Origin: Muriicola soli
GTDB taxonomy: Bacteria; Bacteroidota; Bacteroidia; Flavobacteriales; Flavobacteriaceae
NCBI RefSeq assembly: GCF_004139715.1
Contig: NZ_CP035544.1
Coordinates: forward strand, 124,001 to 188,000
DNA: 64,000 nt
Direction of reading: 5' to 3'
Part shown: one piece after another, positions 28,983 to 37,543 of the stretch
Layout: every line of letters starts with the position of its first letter
Position numbering within the stretch: position 1 is the stretch's first letter
Notes under the pieces: generated by a model
What the model was told of the DNA's origin: nothing
What the model saw: the letters and a program-made list of their open reading frames with translations, nothing else
Databases searched by the model: none
Position numbers and translations under genes: made by a program

Positions 28983-29348
28983 TTAATCAAATTTAGGAGA
29001 GCACCTCAGTACGTCCGAGTATGGTTCAATATGTTTCCAAAATGCTTTTCCCGCACTATCATAATGATCAATAGAATAATTTAGTTTGGTGTTTGAACCA
29101 ACTTGGTAAATATATTCGTCACAGTTATAGGAGTATTTTCGTTTGAAACATACTATGGCAAAATAGTAGGCTTTGTACTCAATAAATACATTATAAAAAG
29201 TTACACTAGAGATTGCTTCACTATCATAACTCCTATAAGTAGTTCCGTTATTTTCAGATTTAACTAAGTCAATTAATTCCTCACAAGTTTGTGCCTTAAC
29301 ATTCATAAATGCTGAAATCAAAAAAGCTATCAAGAGTGTTTTACGCAT
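28983..29348 (-). CDS. Secreted KTSC-like protein
   Basis: 121 residues from the ATG at 29348, starting with a Sec signal (MRKTLLIAFLISAFMNVKA). The pattern of an N-terminal S..ISSVTF strand, a central Y.Y.V segment (EYIYQVG) and the ending SAGKAFWKHIEPY resembles the KTSC domain, a small fold of unknown function found in lysyl-tRNA synthetase fusions and stand-alone proteins. Two Cys pairs may form disulfides. Assignment is tentative. Confidence 0.5.
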   Translation of the reverse strand: MRKTLLIAFLISAFMNVKAQTCEELIDLVKSENNGTTYRSYDSEAISSVTFYNVFIEYKAYYFAIVCFKRKYSYNCDEYIYQVGSNTKLNYSIDHYDSAGKAFWKHIEPYSDVLRCSPKFD

Positions 29349-29369
29349 CCTTTTAAATTTGATTAACAA

Positions 29370-29670
29370 ACGATTATCAACTGCTTATATTGTTCAGGAT
29401 TTAGTAATACTAAATTACAATGGATGCTCCCTACATCAATCTTTATTAATCACAAAGAAAAAATTTAGATTAAATGCAAAGCGCATTCTAGTCTCTGCCT
29501 ACTTTAACTTAGGATAGTTTGTTAAACTGTACAATAGATAGTTAAGTATATGAATATGTTTATACATTTGGTATTATTCCATAGGTTAGGAAATATTTTG
29601 GTGTCATAATCAAATACTCCATGTTTCTGAATCTTTGATTTGATCGAGGGAAGGAAAGCTATTTGGAGTT
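29370..29670. other. AT-rich non-coding gap
   Basis: About 300 bp between the KTSC-like gene and the next stop. No ORF, tRNA or strong hairpin was seen on either strand. Confidence 0.4.
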
Positions 29671-30363
29671 CTACTCAGATGTTTGTAATGATGGAGCGGT
29701 TGAATTAATATTATGTATAAAGAAAGTAGTACTTTCAAGACCCTTAATAACACCTTTCCCCGCCCCTCTTCTCACAGCATATGTTCTTTCAGTAACCAAA
29801 CTAACTTCTTTCGCAATAACTTCTGCTTGTCCTTTAGAATTGGGTGAATAATAAAAAACTGCAGGCTCAGAACTCATCCAAGTAGGCTTTTTATTACCTG
29901 AACTATAATCCCCACCAACACTGACGGAATATCCTTTACTTTTTAAATAATCCTCAATCTCTTCATTTTCACGTTTCTGGACACCGAAGGAATAGACCGT
30001 CACAATAAATTTACTATTCTTTATATTCGAAGAATTAAATGAGAGAATTCTATTCGTAAGGTCATTATTATCAACACTTCTTATTGCAAGTAAAATACTA
30101 TCTCGCTTGTTTATACCTTCAATTAATGAATCGATGGTGGCATTAGTTTCTTTACGTAATTCAGCAAGTCTTTCAACATGTTCTTCGTTATCTTCGTTTA
30201 TTTCCACGTTTTCCTTAGAAACTTCAGTATACCGTATAAAAAGATAAATAATACTTACAAATAATAGAACAACAATAATTAAATACCATACCAAAACTTT
30301 TTTACTTTTGGCAATGTCCTTTTGTGATATTAACTTATTAGTTTTCTGATCCGCCATTTTCAT
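29671..30363 (-). CDS. Single-pass membrane protein with coiled coil
   Basis: 230 residues: basic cytoplasmic N-terminus, one transmembrane helix (~24-43, VLVWYLIIVVLLFVSIIYLF), a charged coiled coil (~50-85), then an alpha/beta extracytoplasmic domain with YSPNSKGQAEVIAKEVS, which recalls LytR-C/SPOR-like peptidoglycan-binding modules. That resemblance is weak. The start could be at 30363 or 30357. Overlaps the end of the next upstream gene by ~26 bp. Confidence 0.6.
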   Translation of the reverse strand: MKMADQKTNKLISQKDIAKSKKVLVWYLIIVVLLFVSIIYLFIRYTEVSKENVEINEDNEEHVERLAELRKETNATIDSLIEGINKRDSILLAIRSVDNNDLTNRILSFNSSNIKNSKFIVTVYSFGVQKRENEEIEDYLKSKGYSVSVGGDYSSGNKKPTWMSSEPAVFYYSPNSKGQAEVIAKEVSLVTERTYAVRRGAGKGVIKGLESTTFFIHNINSTAPSLQTSE

Positions 30364-30616
30364 TTTTTTTACTTTTGGTAAAGACTCGTATTAGGCTTTC
30401 AATTATATTGTTACGTTGTTCATCATTCTCTGATTTGTCTAATTGACCTTTTAAAATTGCAACCAAAACAACGCCTATTATACCAAACACAGATATTCCG
30501 CCACCCATTAATCTTTGTGCTAAATCCAAATCACCCTTGAATACACTATACAATAGAGCTACCATTAATGCTGCAATAAAAGAAGCAGAAGGACCTTTAT
30601 TGATATATCGTACCAA
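30338..30616 (-). CDS. Small membrane protein of unknown function
   Basis: 92 residues with two hydrophobic helices (~10-28 and ~38-58, GISVFGIIGVVLVAILKG) and a charged C-terminal tail (TKSKKNENGGSEN). Overlaps the 29671 gene, implying co-expression as a two-gene membrane unit. No family recognised. Confidence 0.6.
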   Translation of the reverse strand: MVRYINKGPSASFIAALMVALLYSVFKGDLDLAQRLMGGGISVFGIIGVVLVAILKGQLDKSENDEQRNNIIESLIRVFTKSKKNENGGSEN

Positions 30617-30657
30617 GTTTCTTTATAAGCCGTCATAAAATCATTGGCATTTCTTAA

Positions 30658-30816
30658 TTTTTTAATATCGTCGATCTAACAGAAGTAAAAGATAAATTAA
30701 AAAAGCAATTACTTCAAAGAATATTACCGAAAGGTAGAAAAGGCACTATAATAACCCTATTATTCGATGATCGTTTTTTGAACTTTCATTTCAGAAAAAT
30801 TATTCAGACAGTATAA
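30658..30816 (+). pseudogene. C-terminal fragment of an unrecognised protein
   Basis: An open stretch without a start codon reads ...DLTEVKDKLKKQLLQRILP and ...KGRKGTIITLLFDDRFLNFHF before a TAA. Its even amino-acid composition looks like real protein, unlike random AT-rich sequence. It is preceded in frame by a stop at 30655-30657. Possibly the remnant of a gene cut by rearrangement in this zone. Confidence 0.3.
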
Positions 30817-30906
30817 ATGGCCATAACCAGGTTATCTCCTCTGAGGGGGTGGGGGGTCAATTCGGTTGAATTTATCGGAGTGGATAAGTCATATAACCTA
30901 AATTCA

Positions 30907-30936
30907 TTTTACGTCAAGTGTTCATTTTCAACCTAT
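30907..30936 (+). repeat. Degenerate direct repeat, copy 1
   Basis: 30 nt with 26 matches to 31519-31548; both begin TTTTACGTC and end CAACCTAT. The two copies flank the lipoprotein gene at 30992-31312. Confidence 0.5.
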
Positions 30937-30991
30937 AGGTCTTAAGGAATAAAGACCGTCACTACTTTCTGAACTCTAAATTCCCTAAAAG

Positions 30992-31312
30992 CTAATCATC
31001 ACAAAAAGCTTCAGATTTGCTTAGCCAAATTAGGTAGCCCTCAAAATAATCTCTTGTATACATATCAACTGTCTGCACATATAAGCATTCTTCTGGGTTA
31101 GATTGAAGGTTTTTAAGCCTACCATATTCTTTATAGGTTATGGATACATAAATACCACAATTGTCATTACTAGTTAAACAATCACAACTTTCCGCAATGT
31201 AAGCTGCATAAACAATGCAAGGATCCGGCTCCGTATCCCAAATACCCCAATCATAAGAATCGCAACCAAGAGAAAAAAAAATTAAGAATATCAAACAAAA
31301 CATTTTTTTCAT
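30992..31312 (-). CDS. Small Cys-rich lipoprotein
   Basis: 106 residues with a lipoprotein signal ending at LGCDSYDWG. The mature part contains several cysteines (PCIVYAAYIAESCDCLTSND, CGIYVS, ECLYVQT and a final CDD), suggesting disulfides. No family recognised. Bracketed by degenerate 30-bp direct repeats, so it may be a mobile cargo gene (inference). Confidence 0.6.
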   Translation of the reverse strand: MKKMFCLIFLIFFSLGCDSYDWGIWDTEPDPCIVYAAYIAESCDCLTSNDNCGIYVSITYKEYGRLKNLQSNPEECLYVQTVDMYTRDYFEGYLIWLSKSEAFCDD

Positions 31313-31518
31313 AACTGGGAGATTTTGGTTATTAATTAGTTTCTGAATATGAAAAAATTCTGTTTCAAACTTTCAAAACGAATTTGCACAAAAAATAAAT
31401 TTAAGGAGTCCCAAAACTTAACTCAAACATAAATCAGGACAACAAACCCTTGATCCTATATTAAACCATTACTGCTCTGAGATCGTTGAAAATAACCTCA
31501 ACACCCAACTTACATCCT

Positions 31519-31548
31519 TTTTACGTCTAGCTTTCATTGTCAACCTAT
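31519..31548 (+). repeat. Degenerate direct repeat, copy 2
   Basis: Partner of 30907-30936 (26 of 30 identical). Confidence 0.5.
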
Positions 31549-31727
31549 TCCTGATTTTTGTAACACTTTTCGATTACCATTAACGAGGTGTATTTTGAAT
31601 TTAATAATACTTGTTGAAAATATTACATGAGTTACAAGCTCAGGAATCGTAGTAAGTATTCAAGACCAGCCTCGAGCAGTAGAATCACGTTAAAATGATC
31701 TGATAATAAAATTTAAGGGATTTTATT

Positions 31728-31781
31728 GCGCGAGCTTGACGGGAAGCTTTCCTTTGGAAAGCAATCCCGGTGAGTTTTGAT
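31728..31781 (+). repeat. Intergenic repeat motif, copy 1
   Basis: Shares GCGAGCTTG, AAGCAATCCCGG and GTTTTGAT with 31843-31881, but with a 15-nt insertion that makes a perfect hairpin (31746-31762). Confidence 0.5.
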
Positions 31782-31842
31782 GTATGAGTTGTGCGGCAGG
31801 TTTTTTTGAAGCAAGCGAAGCGTTTCTTTTCGCGGTTTTCTT

Positions 31843-31881
31843 GTGCGAGCTTGCAAGTAAGCAATCCCGGCGGGTTTTGAT
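31843..31881 (+). repeat. Intergenic repeat motif, copy 2
   Basis: Shorter partner of 31728-31781, lacking the hairpin-forming insert. Confidence 0.5.
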
Positions 31882-31984
31882 TTTCAATTTTAAAGATGGT
31901 TATTTAATAACGGAAGGTCTACAAGTGAGATTCTCGTAGTGGCCATGAGTCGTTAAATTATTTCAAGTGCTCGCAATTTGAGGT

Positions 31985-32122
31985 CTATTCATCATCAGAC
32001 CACCTGGTATTCTTTTCTTTTTTACTATTGTCCAGGGCTTTCACGTATACCCAGATTACTCCAGCCAAAACTAGTGCGAATAAAAAGATTTCGAAATAAA
32101 TACTAGAGGTCCAATCTTCCAT
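31985..32122 (-). CDS. 45-residue single-pass membrane protein
   Basis: Starts ATG at 32122, reads MEDWTSSIYFEIFLFALVLA then GVIWVYVKALDNSKKEKN and ends RWSDDE. One clear transmembrane helix (~10-28), basic then acidic tail: a well-formed small membrane protein. No family recognised; no neighbouring gene close enough to give context. Confidence 0.6.
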   Translation of the reverse strand: MEDWTSSIYFEIFLFALVLAGVIWVYVKALDNSKKEKNTRWSDDE

Positions 32123-32516
32123 ATGCCAAAGTTTTTATAATTAATTGAGTGGAATCTTTTAGTCTTTTTTAAAGTTACAAATTTTTTCCCTGGGATTTTA
32201 CTGAATTATGAAACCCCGAAATCTGGTTTTTGACCTTTGCCAAATCGAGATTAAAGGAGAGCATTTAGCGAATTTTGTTTTATTAGGATAAGATCTCTGA
32301 TCAGGTCCTTTAAAGGCACTGGAAACTGATATAACAACAACTGCTTTACAGTACATACCGGCATCTTATTTCCTTTTGATTGAAAAAAAAATACTTTCGG
32401 ACAATTAAAACTATGCTTCGTCCTGATTATAAGAGAAATAAGGCTCAAATGATATAACTTATAGAAATCCATTTTTACACATCACAGTAAATTTTAACTA
32501 AATAAACCATTACGCC
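32123..32516. other. Gene-free stretch before TPR lipoprotein gene
   Basis: A 73-codon open frame lies on the minus strand (32251-32472), but its composition is irregular and it has no recognisable start context. No gene is supported. Promoter for the 32517 gene probably lies here; no clear TAnnTTTG was found. Confidence 0.4.
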
Positions 32517-34019
32517 ATGTTTAAAACAATGAAACCCGCCGTTTGGCTATCAGCAGCATTATTGTGTCTGTTTATTGCCTGTCAATCCAACAAAGAACCT
32601 CAAATGACCTATCCGGAAGGTGAAATTCCGGTAAGCACAACCTCAGATGAGGCCATGCAGGAATTCTTAAAAGGATTAGAATTACTCGATCAGGGAAATG
32701 CTCAAAGTGCACGCCCGTATTTCGATAAAGCCCTGGAACTAGACCCTGATTTTGTTAGTGCGCGGTGGTATCGTGCCAACAGTGCCAGTTCGGCTAAGGA
32801 TTTCGCTGAAAACAGGGATAAATTCTTAGCTATGGGAGCTAAGGCCAATGAAGGGGAGAAATTGATGATAGAAATGATCGAGGCCAACATGGCTAACGAC
32901 CGGGAAAAGAGGAAAGAGTTAATTACAGAGCTTGTGGAAAAGTACCCCAAATCTGCACGTGCTTTGGATATGATGGCAGGATACTACAACGGTAACGATG
33001 AAACGGCTAAGGCCAGGGAGATCTGGTCTAAGGCCATAGCAATAAATCCGGATCACCTTCCAACCATAACCAATCTGGGATTTTCTTATTTGTTTACAAC
33101 GCCAAAAGATTATACGAAAGCCCAAAAATATATGGAAATGGCAGTTGCGAAAGCTCCTGAGAGCTCTCGTGCACAGATCAATCTTGGAGATTGTTATCGT
33201 GCCCAGGGAAATCTGAACAAGGCATTGGGCAGTTATTTGAAAGCTGCTGAACTCGATCCCAATGACGATGTTGCTTTCTCCAAAGCGGGTCATGCAAATA
33301 GTTTCCTCGGTAATCTGGAAGCGGCCAGAAAGAACTACAAGGACAGCAGGGCAGTGAGTGAAATGGGATTGGCAGGATATAATTTTGAGGCGAACACTTA
33401 CATTCTGGAAGGTGACCACGAAAAGGCCCTTGCTCATCTAAAGAATGCTATTGAGGAGATCGATCAGAAAGACGTTCCATCCAGCAACAAGTTATGGACA
33501 ATTATGGGACTGACCTCAGATTGTGCGGCCATAGCCATGCACCAAGGGGATAGTGAAGCACTGAAAGGGTATGTGGAAGATATGAAACCGATGTCCGGTC
33601 AAATGATAGAGGAAATAAATGCCAGTGGGTTTACCATGAATCAAAATGCGAATATGCATTTTTGGGAGGCAATGACCTCAGCTGTTGCCGGAAATTATGA
33701 AGCAGCGGCAGAAACGGCGGAGCTAATCAAGTCTGATATGGAAGCCAGTGACAATCCTAATAAATTTAGACGTTATCACAGGGTTCACGCCTATGTAAAT
33801 TTCCAGCAGGGGAACTTCGAAAAGGCACTTGAGCATATGGCCGAGTTAGACCCGGATGATGTTTACAATAAATATTGGATGGCCAGGGCCTATAAAAATA
33901 TGGGAGATGAAGAAAAAGCCATGCAATTAGCTGAGGAAATCGTAAATGACAACTTCAATAGTACTCAGTATGTCCTCATTTTGAATGAAGCCAAGGAAAT
34001 GCTGGCTGCCAGTAGTTGA
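32517..34019 (+). CDS. TPR-repeat lipoprotein
   Basis: 500 residues with a lipoprotein signal (WLSAALLCLFIACQSNK, lipobox Cys at 22) and TPR motifs through most of its length, e.g. AQSARPYFDKALELDPDFVS, AREIWSKAIAINPDHLPTI, NLNKALGSYLKAAELDPND and the final NMGDEEKAMQLAEEI. Envelope-anchored scaffold of unknown partner. Followed by a wobble-paired terminator hairpin at 34043-34065. Confidence 0.85.
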   Translation: MFKTMKPAVWLSAALLCLFIACQSNKEPQMTYPEGEIPVSTTSDEAMQEFLKGLELLDQGNAQSARPYFDKALELDPDFVSARWYRANSASSAKDFAENRDKFLAMGAKANEGEKLMIEMIEANMANDREKRKELITELVEKYPKSARALDMMAGYYNGNDETAKAREIWSKAIAINPDHLPTITNLGFSYLFTTPKDYTKAQKYMEMAVAKAPESSRAQINLGDCYRAQGNLNKALGSYLKAAELDPNDDVAFSKAGHANSFLGNLEAARKNYKDSRAVSEMGLAGYNFEANTYILEGDHEKALAHLKNAIEEIDQKDVPSSNKLWTIMGLTSDCAAIAMHQGDSEALKGYVEDMKPMSGQMIEEINASGFTMNQNANMHFWEAMTSAVAGNYEAAAETAELIKSDMEASDNPNKFRRYHRVHAYVNFQQGNFEKALEHMAELDPDDVYNKYWMARAYKNMGDEEKAMQLAEEIVNDNFNSTQYVLILNEAKEMLAASS

Positions 34020-34042
34020 ATGAATTTCTAAATGGTAAGAAG

Positions 34043-34072
34043 GCGGGATTCGTTACGGGTTCCGCTTTTTTT
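34043..34072 (+). terminator. Terminator after TPR lipoprotein gene
   Basis: 10-bp stem (three G-U pairs): GCGGGATTCG / CGGGTTCCGC with loop TTA, then seven T. It overlaps the last codons of the convergent membrane-protein gene. Confidence 0.7.
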
Positions 34073-34436
34073 GATGAAGTCCACTGGCTATAAACAAAAC
34101 TCCGGTTATTATAAAAGGAAGGGTAATAACTGCAATGATTCCAAGGCTCATCCAGACAGAATGGTTGTTGTTGTAATTCAGGGTGAAGACGATCGGACTC
34201 AGAACCAGACCCAGGACGAGGAAGATGATTCCACCCGGTATTTCTCTTTTCCAGGCAATGAGTAACACCAGGAGTAATATAAAGGAAGGGATGAGGTGAA
34301 TGAGAAAGCCTCCCATTTGTTGCCAGATCGTGAGGCTGGGTTCAAAGGCGTCGAGTGCGAACATACTTATAAAAAGTATACCCAGGATCCCTAATATTCT
34401 AGGTGACCAGTGGAGTATTTTAATTAGATTGCTCAT
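34053..34436 (-). CDS. Conserved four-helix membrane protein
   Basis: 127 residues with four transmembrane helices: RILGILGILFISMFALDAF, LIHLIPSFILLLVLLIAW, GIIFLVLGLVLSPIVF and SLGIIAVITLPFIITGVLF. The pattern GFLIHLIPSFILLLVLLIAW occurs in a family of Bacteroidota membrane proteins of unknown function. Monocistronic. Confidence 0.7.
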   Translation of the reverse strand: MSNLIKILHWSPRILGILGILFISMFALDAFEPSLTIWQQMGGFLIHLIPSFILLLVLLIAWKREIPGGIIFLVLGLVLSPIVFTLNYNNNHSVWMSLGIIAVITLPFIITGVLFIASGLHQKKRNP

Positions 34437-34592
34437 TTTTCCTGTGCTTATTTACACGGTCGGGTTACAAGACAAGGGAGTCAATGTAATTTCGCTCAAG
34501 CCAATAGGAATTCCTATGATATTAGTCAGGAATTCAGTTACTTCAGGCTTCAATAGAAGAATAGTTAAGGGATGAGTTGCCCTGCTGGAAAT

Positions 34593-35366
34593 TTATATGA
34601 GTCCGCTTCCTAAGGCAATTGAAATAAAAATTAACATGATGGCAACACTCAGTTGTAAAAATTTCAGAGTTACTTTTTTTAATAGTTTATTGCCAAAATA
34701 AGCCCCTGCAATAGCCGAGAGCGTGGCGGAAATAATTAGCGTTGAATTATCCGCTAAACCCGATTTTGTGAATCTGGAGGCATAAACACTTAAGCGTGTG
34801 AAGTCGACAAAAGTGGAAACAACGACTGCCGTGCCTACAAAAGCTTCCTTTGAGAGTCCGGCTTTGATAAGAAAAGCACTTCTCAAAGCGCCTTGATTCC
34901 CTGAAAGACCTCCAAAGAACCCGCTTAAAGCCCCTCCAATGGGCAATTTGTCCTTTGCAAATTGAAGTTTCTGGAAATAGGGTATCAAATCCATGGATGC
35001 AAAGATGATGAGCAGGATTGAAATGATAAATTTTACCGGGAATACTTCAAACGTCTTTCCATATAGTTGATAGGCAAACAAGGGATTTGTGTCTGGAATA
35101 TGTAGCAGTACCCAGGCTCCTATAAAGGCGAAGATAACAGAAGGGACACCAAACCTGAAAAGCACCTGCTTATCTGCATTCCTGCCAACCAACAGGATTT
35201 TAAAAACATTATTAAAAAAATGAACAATGCCGGTGAGTGCTATAGCCAGCTCTACCGGGAAAAAGAGCATAAAAATAGGGGTGAGGATAGTCCCGAGTCC
35301 GAATCCGGAGAAGAAGGTAAGGATGGCGACAAAAAATGCGACAATAGAAATGAGGATAATCTCCAT
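34593..35366 (-). CDS. TauE/SafE family permease
   Basis: 257 residues with about eight membrane segments. Family signatures are GFGLGTILTPIFMLFFPVELAIAL near the N-terminus and GFFGGLSGNQGALRSAFL in the middle. TauE/SafE proteins export sulfite, taurine or sulfoacetate-related anions; the substrate here is unknown. No sulfur genes nearby. Confidence 0.85.
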   Translation of the reverse strand: MEIILISIVAFFVAILTFFSGFGLGTILTPIFMLFFPVELAIALTGIVHFFNNVFKILLVGRNADKQVLFRFGVPSVIFAFIGAWVLLHIPDTNPLFAYQLYGKTFEVFPVKFIISILLIIFASMDLIPYFQKLQFAKDKLPIGGALSGFFGGLSGNQGALRSAFLIKAGLSKEAFVGTAVVVSTFVDFTRLSVYASRFTKSGLADNSTLIISATLSAIAGAYFGNKLLKKVTLKFLQLSVAIMLIFISIALGSGLI

Positions 35367-35564
35367 ATCATTAAAGGGTGTAGTAGGATTTTTATTTACT
35401 GTTCTTCACAGTCGTGGTATTTGTATTGAACTGCGATAAAAACCTATTATAAATAGGATAAGGCACAAGATAATAAATAATACAAAAGTGAAATATCAGG
35501 GTGTTACAGGGTGAAAATTACTCCTGGAATTCAGATTGTTTGCCAAATACCATTATTTTTAAGG

Positions 35565-36953
35565 ATGATACTACGCAAGGCATCAAATGCCAATACCTTT
35601 TTAGCTCACCTTCTGGCCGGGCTGGTTCTGCTTCTCGGTTTTTATTCCTGCAGTTCAAAGGATGGAAAGGAAATAAATCCGGATGTGGAACAGCACGACT
35701 CCATTACCCAATCACTTACAGAGGAAGAATTGATGGACCTGGTACAACAGCAAACCTTTTCGTATTTCTGGGATTTTGGTCATCCCTTCAGCGGCATGGC
35801 CTTAGAACGTTCGCAGAAGGATGCTTATGGGGTAGCCGGATTCGAGATAGTAACTAGTGGGGGCAGCGGCTTTGGAGTAATGGGACTTATCGTAGGGGTG
35901 GAGCGGAATTTTATAACCCGGCAACAGGCTGTGGAACGATTGCATAAGATTACTGACTTATTGTTGCAAGGGGATCGTTTCCACGGAGCTTTCCCGCATT
36001 GGTACTACGGAAGCACAGGGAGAGTGCGGCCCTTTTTTACTGAGGATAACGGTGGCGATATTGTGGAGACGTCCTTTATGATAATGGGGCTGCTGACAGC
36101 ACGCCAATATTTTAATGAGGAAAATGAGCAGGAGGGCTCCCTGCGCGAAAAGATCAACCAGCTCTGGGAAGAAGTAGAATGGGATTGGTATACCAACGGA
36201 GCAGATGTCTTAACCTGGCACTGGTCACCGGATTATGAGTGGGCAATCAACCATCAGATCAGGGGTTATAATGAAGCTCTGATCACCTACGTTTTGGCAG
36301 CGTCCTCTCCTACACATCCTGTCGATGCTGAAGTGTATCATCAGGGATGGACCTCGGGGTCCGACTTTTACAATGGCAGCGAATACTATGATCAATGGGT
36401 ATTGCCACTGGGGCCAGATCTTGGAGGACCCTTATTTTTTGCCCATTATTCCTTTTTGGGCCTTGATCCAAGGGAGCTTGAGGATGACTATGCGGATTAT
36501 TGGCAGCAGAATGTAAATCACACTTTGATCAATAGGGCATATTGTTTGGAGAATCCCAAGGGGTATGCAGGATATGGCAAAGACAACTGGGGACTTACGG
36601 CCAGTGATAACCATTTGGGATATTCGGCCCACAGCCCTACCAACGACCTTGGTGTTATCTCTCCTACGGCAGCCATATCCTCTTTGCCCTACACACCGGA
36701 ATACGCAATGGATGCGATGCGGAGTTTTTACGAGAATCATCAGGGGCGATTATGGGGACCATATGGATTTTATGATGCGTTTAACCTCAGCGAGAACTGG
36801 TATGCAGACAATTACCTCGCCATAGACCAGGGCCCTATTTTGGTGATGATTGAAAACTACAGAACCGGGTTATTGTGGGATCTCTTTATGTCTTGCCCTG
36901 AGGTAAAAACAGGCCTTTTGAGACTTGGTTTTAGAAGCCCCCATCTCAATTGA
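35565..36953 (+). CDS. Glycoamylase-domain lipoprotein (GH144-like, endo-beta-1,2-glucanase)
   Basis: 462 residues from the ATG at 35565, which follows AAGG and precedes a lipoprotein signal (HLLAGLVLLLGFYSCSS); a GTG at 35511 in frame is less likely. The body is the Glycoamylase domain (PF10091): LVQQQTFSYFWDFGHPFSG, WDWYTNGADVLTWHWSP and GPYGFYDAFNLSENWY. The best-studied members (GH144) cleave beta-1,2-glucans. Substrate is inferred from family; no PUL partner (SusC/D) is adjacent. Confidence 0.8.
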   Translation: MILRKASNANTFLAHLLAGLVLLLGFYSCSSKDGKEINPDVEQHDSITQSLTEEELMDLVQQQTFSYFWDFGHPFSGMALERSQKDAYGVAGFEIVTSGGSGFGVMGLIVGVERNFITRQQAVERLHKITDLLLQGDRFHGAFPHWYYGSTGRVRPFFTEDNGGDIVETSFMIMGLLTARQYFNEENEQEGSLREKINQLWEEVEWDWYTNGADVLTWHWSPDYEWAINHQIRGYNEALITYVLAASSPTHPVDAEVYHQGWTSGSDFYNGSEYYDQWVLPLGPDLGGPLFFAHYSFLGLDPRELEDDYADYWQQNVNHTLINRAYCLENPKGYAGYGKDNWGLTASDNHLGYSAHSPTNDLGVISPTAAISSLPYTPEYAMDAMRSFYENHQGRLWGPYGFYDAFNLSENWYADNYLAIDQGPILVMIENYRTGLLWDLFMSCPEVKTGLLRLGFRSPHLN

Positions 36954-37211
36954 CTGTTTTATACTTGACAGTTAGGGAAATTGCAGGGTGAAAAGCAGGC
37001 CCGCTTGTCGTTCATCGATCATGTACTGGTATTCATCGGATTAGAGTGAATCGGCGGCGTTCGATTAACGGTATCTTCTCATAGATATTCAGCTTGCCAA
37101 AGGTTGTTTATCCCTTTTTATGTGATCTGGTCAAAGAATCCCGGGGATCTTTTATATACCCTGTAGCTTTGTGAGTAACAAATTGGGTTTAACCTATTAA
37201 AATAGACAGGT
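36954..37211. other. Intergenic region before small membrane ORFs
   Basis: A short minus-strand stretch (about 36972-37034) reads DEYQYMIDERQAGLLFTLQF before a stop, like a C-terminal remnant, but too short to name. TAGCTTTG at 37164-37171 matches the -7 consensus and lies 40 nt before the next ATG. Confidence 0.4.
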
Positions 37212-37382
37212 ATGAAGACATTTTTACTCATGAAGGAGATCTATTTGGACGCCTTCAAAGCTTTGGAAAATTTTGTGGTCAGGCGTTTTTTTAGATTTTT
37301 TGCCTGGTTTAGTTTTATCATGTTTCTGGTAGTGGTTTATGCTTTTGTATACCGGATTCTTACCGGATTCCCTTTTGACTAA
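37212..37382 (+). CDS. 56-residue membrane protein
   Basis: Starts ATG 37212; amphipathic N-terminus (LMKEIYLDAFKALENFVV) then a basic-aromatic turn (RRFFRFFAWF) and a transmembrane helix (SFIMFLVVVYAFVYRIL). A -7 box (37164-37171) lies upstream. Followed by a second small membrane ORF after 26 bp, then a strong terminator, so the pair looks like a real transcript. No family recognised. Confidence 0.6.
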   Translation: MKTFLLMKEIYLDAFKALENFVVRRFFRFFAWFSFIMFLVVVYAFVYRILTGFPFD

Positions 37383-37408
37383 AACGGGATAGTGTTTATA
37401 ATAGCTCT

Positions 37409-37510
37409 ATGCGCAGAAAGTTTGATATTATTGATTTGTTTATCGTAGTGGGATGCCTTTTCATTTCATTTATGGTTTTCCTTATCATCAATGCTTTTCA
37501 ATCACTCTGA
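37409..37510 (+). CDS. 33-residue hydrophobic peptide
   Basis: Reads MRRKFDIIDLFIVVGCLFIS FMVF with a basic start and one transmembrane helix, ends NAFQSL. Shares a transcript with the 56-residue ORF, then a strong terminator. Too short to name. Confidence 0.5.
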   Translation: MRRKFDIIDLFIVVGCLFISFMVFLIINAFQSL

Positions 37511-37543
37511 TTTAGATCAACCAACTTTTTTTAGTTTCTATAC

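Larger units (their letters stand above)
31313..31984. other. Gene-free stretch with local repeats
   Basis: No gene supported. Contains the second 30-bp repeat (31519-31548), a repeated GCGAGCTTG...AAGCAATCCCGG motif (31728-31781 and 31843-31881), and a perfect 7-bp hairpin GCTTTCC-TTT-GGAAAGC at 31746-31762. The motif pair is higher in GC than its surroundings. Confidence 0.45.

Noticed and set aside
30840-30860. G-rich stretch that might form a quadruplex
   Set aside because: Only two long G runs are present, fewer than the four needed.
32251-32472. A 73-codon minus-strand open frame
   Set aside because: Irregular composition, no promoter or start context, no neighbour support.
26314-32500. 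Duplicated tRNA-Leu 3' end as an attachment site
   Set aside because: No second copy of the T-arm/acceptor sequence was found by eye in the zone; an island boundary by this route is unsupported.
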